Source: Calditenuis sp032249575
GTDB lineage: Archaea; Thermoproteota; Nitrososphaeria_A; Caldarchaeales; Calditenuaceae
Direction: 5' to 3'
Length of the DNA: 22,932 nucleotides
Assembly: GCA_032249575.1 (NCBI GenBank)
Contig: JAVVHL010000005.1
Coordinates: 1-22,932, forward strand
The notes under the pieces were generated by a model. It ran no database searches. It was not told the DNA's origin and worked only from the letters and a program-made list of their open reading frames with translations. The position numbers and the translations under genes are program-made. Shown here one piece after another: positions 20,168 through 22,932 of the stretch. Numbering within the stretch: position 1 is the first letter of the stretch; each line of letters opens with the position of its first letter.

Positions 20168-20680
20168 TCAGATGAAGAGGACCTGGCCGCCCTCGGAGAG
20201 CTGGAGGAACGTCGTCGCCCCCACCACGTCGTCCACTTCGGGTATCAGGTCGCTCTCCTTCAGCCCCATAACGGCCATCGTCGTGGAGCACGCATGCAGC
20301 TTCACTCCCAGCTCCTTCGCCTGCCTGATCAGGTCGTAGAGCTTCGGGACCTGCTTCTCCGCCATCCTCTTCCTCATCATCATCGTTGCGAGCGCCGTCA
20401 TCCCAGGCAGAACCCCCAAAATGTTCGGCATGCCGAGCGAAGGATTGCCGACTGGAGAGAGCTTCAGCTTCTCGACCTTATCGCGCCTCACCGCGTCGAG
20501 CCCCCAGAAGGTGAAGAACATGTGGACCTCCATCCCCATCGCTGCGGCCGTCGTGGCGATGAAGAAGGCCGGGTAAACCATGTCGATGGTTCCCTTCGAG
20601 AGGATGATCGAGATCTTCCCTCCTGTCTTCCCCGCCTCTACCTCACGTGCGGACTGGACCTGGGACATTCTTCCCATCAC
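20168..20680 (-). CDS. DsrE-family sulfur carrier (DsrE2/DsrE3-like)
   Basis: A 170-residue protein of the DsrE/DsrF-like fold. KISIILSKGTIDMVYPAFFIATTAAAMGMEVHMFFTFWGL is the N-terminal part (from about residue 22); the FFTFWG motif marks the DsrE2/DsrE3 groups. C131 in LHACSTTMAVMGL is the only cysteine and should carry persulfide. Residues 81-108 include a glycine- and methionine-rich segment (GMPNILGVLPGMTALATMMMRKRM) that may contact a membrane or partner, as seen in this family. First gene of the sulfur operon, 1 bp before tusA. GTG 20680, ATG 20677 and ATG 20665 are all in frame. GAGGGG at 20681-20686 supports one of the first two only if spacing is very short, so the start is uncertain by a few residues. 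Confidence 0.88.
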   Translation of the reverse strand: MMGRMSQVQSAREVEAGKTGGKISIILSKGTIDMVYPAFFIATTAAAMGMEVHMFFTFWGLDAVRRDKVEKLKLSPVGNPSLGMPNILGVLPGMTALATMMMRKRMAEKQVPKLYDLIRQAKELGVKLHACSTTMAVMGLKESDLIPEVDDVVGATTFLQLSEGGQVLFI

Positions 20681-20707
20681 CCCCTCGTCTCATACTAACA
20701 TTGTAAC

Positions 20708-20717
20708 ATCATAAAAC
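20708..20717 (-). promoter_or_regulatory. TATA-like element of the dsrE-tusA-sqr-arsR operon
   Basis: The minus strand reads GTTTTATGAT, centred about 32 nt before GTG 20680. The inverted repeat at 20724-20749 lies just upstream of it. Confidence 0.5.
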
Positions 20718-20723
20718 CTCGAT

Positions 20724-20749
20724 GTATGTTGTGAAAATGCGATACATAC
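20724..20749. promoter_or_regulatory. Inverted repeat upstream of the sulfur operon, possible ArsR operator
   Basis: GTATGT (20724-20729) and ACATAC (20744-20749) form an inverted repeat with a 14-bp spacer. A second pair, ACATCA (20706-20711) and TGATGT (20751-20756), lies outside it, with its near arm inside the TATA-like element. The two pairs do not share a centre. The region is AT-rich, so chance is possible, but the position suits a regulator of the operon that itself encodes an ArsR protein. Confidence 0.4.
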
Positions 20750-20768
20750 GTGATGTAAGGATGCGTAG

Positions 20769-20780
20769 TTCTGCGCAGAA
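20769..20780. promoter_or_regulatory. Perfect 12-bp palindrome between dsrE and pcna
   Basis: TTCTGCGCAGAA is a perfect palindrome with no spacer. It is about 90 bp upstream of the dsrE start and about 195 bp upstream of pcna. It may be an operator or only a chance palindrome. The surrounding 20681-20973 gap is the longest gene-free stretch; apart from this, the repeats and two promoters I see nothing in it. Confidence 0.35.
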
Positions 20781-20934
20781 TTGCGAGTAAATGCACACAG
20801 GCGTATACAAAGTCAGCCACCTATGGTTCATCCCGGCGTCTCAGATCGTTTATGGTCATCGTTCCTCCTGATCCCTATCCAACCGATACCGCTGTAATTC
20901 CGACGAGTTTTCGCCCACCGTCCGCCGGATACCC

Positions 20935-20941
20935 TTTATTA
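20935..20941 (+). promoter_or_regulatory. TATA box of pcna
   Basis: TTTATTA is centred 36 nt before ATG 20974. With GGAGGG at 20961-20966 as a Shine-Dalgarno sequence, the transcript would carry a short leader. This is unlike most other genes in the window. Confidence 0.55.
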
Positions 20942-20973
20942 CCCGTATTGGGATTGGACCGGAGGGAAGCGAT

Positions 20974-21735
20974 ATGGAGGTCGTCAAGATCAGGTTGCCG
21001 AACGCCGACTACGTCGCCGACCTCCTCAAGGCTGTGACCGCGGTGATAGAGGAGGGGACCTTCAGGGCGACCCAAGACGGCATGAGGCTGGTGGCGATGG
21101 ACCCCGCTCACATATCGCTGGTCGACTTCGAGCTGAGGGCCGATGCGGCTGAGGAGTTCAAGGTCGTCAAGGACACGGAGATAACGATCAACGTGGAGGA
21201 GCTGGTGAAGCTGCTGAGGAGGGCGAAGAAGACCGACGCGCTTATCCTCAGCTACGACGACGAGCTCCGCCGCCTCAACGTCACCCTCTCGGACCTGAGG
21301 GGAGGGAAGGAGAGGGTCTTCACGCTGAACACGCTCGAGCCGATGGGAGGGACGATGAACCCGCCTTCTCTCTCCTTCGACGCAACAGCCCGCCTCGAGG
21401 CCGACTCGTTCTACGAGGCCATAGAGGACTCGAAGGCCATAGCCGACTCCGTCAAGATCACGATAAGGCCCGAGATGGTCGTGGTGACTGCGAAGGGCGA
21501 GACCAAGTCTGCCCAGCACAGGTTCGTCGCCGGAGGGCCAGCGGTCCGTGAGATAGACGCGAAGTCCGAGGCCTCAGCCTCCTTCAGCATCGTCTACCTG
21601 GAGAAGATAGTGAAGCCAGGGAAGGCGCTTTCCGATGACGTCGAGATCAGGCTCAGCACCAACAGGCCGATCAAGCTCTCCTTCCCCATAACCTACGGTA
21701 GGCTCGAGTACCTCGTCGCGCCGAGGATGGACTGA
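20974..21735 (+). CDS. pcna: DNA polymerase sliding clamp PCNA
   Basis: PCNA encircles DNA and tethers replicative and repair enzymes. The 253 residues match the standard length and two-domain repeat. Family marks are GTFRATQDGMRLVAMDPAHISLVDFEL (28 onward), INVEELVKLLRRAKKTDALIL, the interdomain connector around 118-135 (TLNTLEPMGGTMNPPSLSF), and the C-terminal IKLSFPITYGRLEYLVAPRMD. The final YLVAPR segment forms part of the partner-binding pocket. Whether the genome has one clamp (homotrimer) or several (as in Sulfolobales) cannot be told here. Dpo4 in this window has a matching PIP-type peptide. It is monocistronic with its own TATA box and ribosome binding site. Confidence 0.97.
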   Translation: MEVVKIRLPNADYVADLLKAVTAVIEEGTFRATQDGMRLVAMDPAHISLVDFELRADAAEEFKVVKDTEITINVEELVKLLRRAKKTDALILSYDDELRRLNVTLSDLRGGKERVFTLNTLEPMGGTMNPPSLSFDATARLEADSFYEAIEDSKAIADSVKITIRPEMVVVTAKGETKSAQHRFVAGGPAVREIDAKSEASASFSIVYLEKIVKPGKALSDDVEIRLSTNRPIKLSFPITYGRLEYLVAPRMD

Positions 21736-21753
21736 AAAGGTTTACGGGCCTTT
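21736..21753. terminator. Short hairpin between convergent pcna and methyltransferase genes
   Basis: AAAGG (21736-21740) and CCTTT (21749-21753) can pair across an 8-nt loop. It fills most of the 21-bp gap between two converging stops and could act on either strand. The stem is weak. Confidence 0.3.
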
Positions 21754-21756
21754 CGC

Positions 21757-22917
21757 TCAGGCCTCTGCGCTGATCAGCACCGTCTCGAGGTGTCCGTACT
21801 TCACCTTCCTCAATCCAGTTATCGTCCAGCCCGAATCCTCGAGGGCCCTCCTCGCGACGACCTGCTTGCTGAAGATCGCGACGAGCTTGGGGTTCCGTAT
21901 AGCCCTCCTGATCGAGGAGAAGGCCTTGCTGTAGAAGCCGTAGGGGTCGGAGAGGCCCATCCTGATGCCGAAGGGCGGATCGGTCACGACGTGCACCGTC
22001 TCAGGCAGCTCACCTATCCCCTTCCACTTCTCGAGGTTCAGGGCGTCGGCCTTCTCGATCCTGACGACGTCCTCGAGACCAGCCGATGCAACGTTCCGCC
22101 TCGCCGCCTCGAGGGCCCTCGGTGAGACGTCGGTGCCGTAGACGCAGGGCCTCAACCATCGCCTCTCCGAGGACCTGAGCCTTTCGAGGACCCTCTCGAT
22201 GACATGCTGGTCGAGGAAGCGCAACCTGAAGACCGGCATTTGCTCCCTCGGCCTGTAGGCGTTCGGAGGCACGGACATGGCGTAGAGGGCCGCCTCTATC
22301 GGTATGGTCCCGCTGCCGCAGAAGGGGTCGAGGAGGCATCCGGAGGGCTCCCAGCCCGAGCGGAGCACCATCAGGAAGGCCAGCGTGGGAGGTAGGGTTG
22401 ACCTGACGTCGGCGACCCTGTAGAACCTCTTGTGGAGGGAAGGGCCGGTGAGGTTGATCCCGAGGAGGAACTCGTCGTCCCTGACCAGGGCGTAAAGCTG
22501 CACGTCCGGCGATTTCAGGTCGACCCTCGGCCTCCACCCTTCGGAGGCTAGACACGACTCGATGACGGCCCTGCCTACAGCGGAGGCGACGTCGACGCTG
22601 GTGAACGGGTGGTCGCCGTACCTCTCAGCCTCCACGCCGAAGCTCTGGTCACGTCCCATCAGCTCCGCGAAGTCCACCTCCTTCACAGCCCTCTCGATCT
22701 CCTCGAGTCCCTCGAACCTCGTCCTCACCAGTTGCAGGAAGACCCTGTTGAGGCCCCTCGCCGAGAAGACGAGCTCCGCGAGCTTCTCCTCGTCGCACTC
22801 GACGAAGACCTTGGCCACATCGGCCTCCGCTTCAGTACCCAACAGCGCCGAGACCTCCGATGCCGCGACGTCCTCGAGGCCCCAGAACGTGGTGGCGAAG
22901 ACCTTGAACCTCCTCAC
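21757..22917 (-). CDS. THUMP-domain RNA (guanine-N2) methyltransferase, Trm14-like
   Basis: A 386-residue S-adenosylmethionine-dependent RNA methyltransferase. The N-terminal ferredoxin-like region and THUMP domain span about 1-165 (FKVFATTFWGLEDVAASEV, then FGVEAERYGDHPFTSVDVASAVGRAVIE and VRDDEFLLGINLTG). The catalytic Rossmann domain follows. LLDPFCGSGTIPIEAA (195-210) binds SAM, GTDVSPRALEAARRNV follows, and DPPFGIR (313-319) is the N/DPPY/F motif expected for exocyclic amine methylation. This combination matches archaeal Trm14 (m2G6 of tRNA) and bacterial RlmL/TrmN relatives; the exact target base is not visible. GTG 22917 is the start, with CTGGAG about 10 nt upstream near the window end. 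It is convergent with pcna. Confidence 0.9.
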   Translation of the reverse strand: MRRFKVFATTFWGLEDVAASEVSALLGTEAEADVAKVFVECDEEKLAELVFSARGLNRVFLQLVRTRFEGLEEIERAVKEVDFAELMGRDQSFGVEAERYGDHPFTSVDVASAVGRAVIESCLASEGWRPRVDLKSPDVQLYALVRDDEFLLGINLTGPSLHKRFYRVADVRSTLPPTLAFLMVLRSGWEPSGCLLDPFCGSGTIPIEAALYAMSVPPNAYRPREQMPVFRLRFLDQHVIERVLERLRSSERRWLRPCVYGTDVSPRALEAARRNVASAGLEDVVRIEKADALNLEKWKGIGELPETVHVVTDPPFGIRMGLSDPYGFYSKAFSSIRRAIRNPKLVAIFSKQVVARRALEDSGWTITGLRKVKYGHLETVLISAEA

Positions 22918-22932
22918 CGTCTCCAGAGGGTT

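Noticed and set aside
20681..20973. Possible small RNA (C/D box) or tRNA gene in the longest gap
   Set aside because: GTGATGT resembles a C box but lacks the full RTGATGA and a paired CTGA at proper spacing. No T-loop or acceptor pairing for a tRNA was found.
24..22900. CRISPR array or Cas genes
   Set aside because: No regularly spaced direct repeats anywhere; the only tandem-like repeat is the 11-bp pair at the psmB promoter.

Overview
This is a chromosomal segment of an archaeon. The informational genes are archaeal-type: a 20S proteasome beta subunit, sliding clamp PCNA, Y-family polymerase Dpo4, the tRNA-Ile2 agmatidine synthase TiaS, diphthamide synthase Dph6, archaeal-type phosphoglycerate mutase ApgM, RtcA and a DUF99 protein. 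Most promoters show a TATA-like element centred about 24-34 nt before the start codon, which suggests leaderless transcripts. The GC-rich DNA, dominant AGG arginine codons and a PaREP1-family protein point to a thermophilic member of the TACK/Thermoproteota side of the archaea. That placement is an inference, and no 16S rRNA gene is present. I see no tRNA, rRNA, CRISPR array, transposase or integrase. Coding density is high, and the longest gene-free stretch is 293 bp (20681-20973).

Layout. 1-2229 (minus): an overlapping cluster dpo4 - hotdog thioesterase - dph6 (the last runs off the left edge). 2369-3607 (plus): apgM. 3626-4255 (minus): proteasome beta subunit with all catalytic residues but no propeptide. 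4470-11084: a sugar-nucleotide and surface-glycan block made of galU and UDP-glucose dehydrogenase (plus), a GalE-like epimerase sitting 7 bp after a large membrane protein (both minus), a DUF99 gene (plus) and a nucleotidyltransferase with a left-handed beta-helix tail (minus). 11231-12583: a small accessory patch with an overlapping HEPN/MNT pair and a divergent PaREP1 gene. 12670-16882: SCP2-domain protein, rtcA, a YchF-like TGS GTPase, a tiny two-helix membrane ORF and tiaS. 16987-20680 (minus): a sulfur-handling operon dsrE - tusA - sqr-like - arsR, followed by a CoA-disulfide-reductase-like flavoprotein. 20974-22917: pcna (plus) and a THUMP-domain RNA methyltransferase (minus).

Most notable gene. 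The membrane protein at 7688-9289 resembles eukaryotic ribophorin I (OST1), a subunit of oligosaccharyltransferase. It has a signal peptide, two extracytoplasmic domains with ribophorin-like motifs in the same order and at similar spacing, one transmembrane helix and a cytoplasmic helical tail of about 146 residues. Its neighbours make or modify activated sugars, which fits a role in protein N-glycosylation.

Second system. The sulfur operon combines a DsrE-family and a TusA-family sulfur carrier, a flavoprotein with two of the three canonical SQR cysteines, and an ArsR-type regulator with exactly two cysteines. Together these look like a self-regulated persulfide or sulfide-responsive unit. 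Its promoter region carries inverted repeats that could be the operator.
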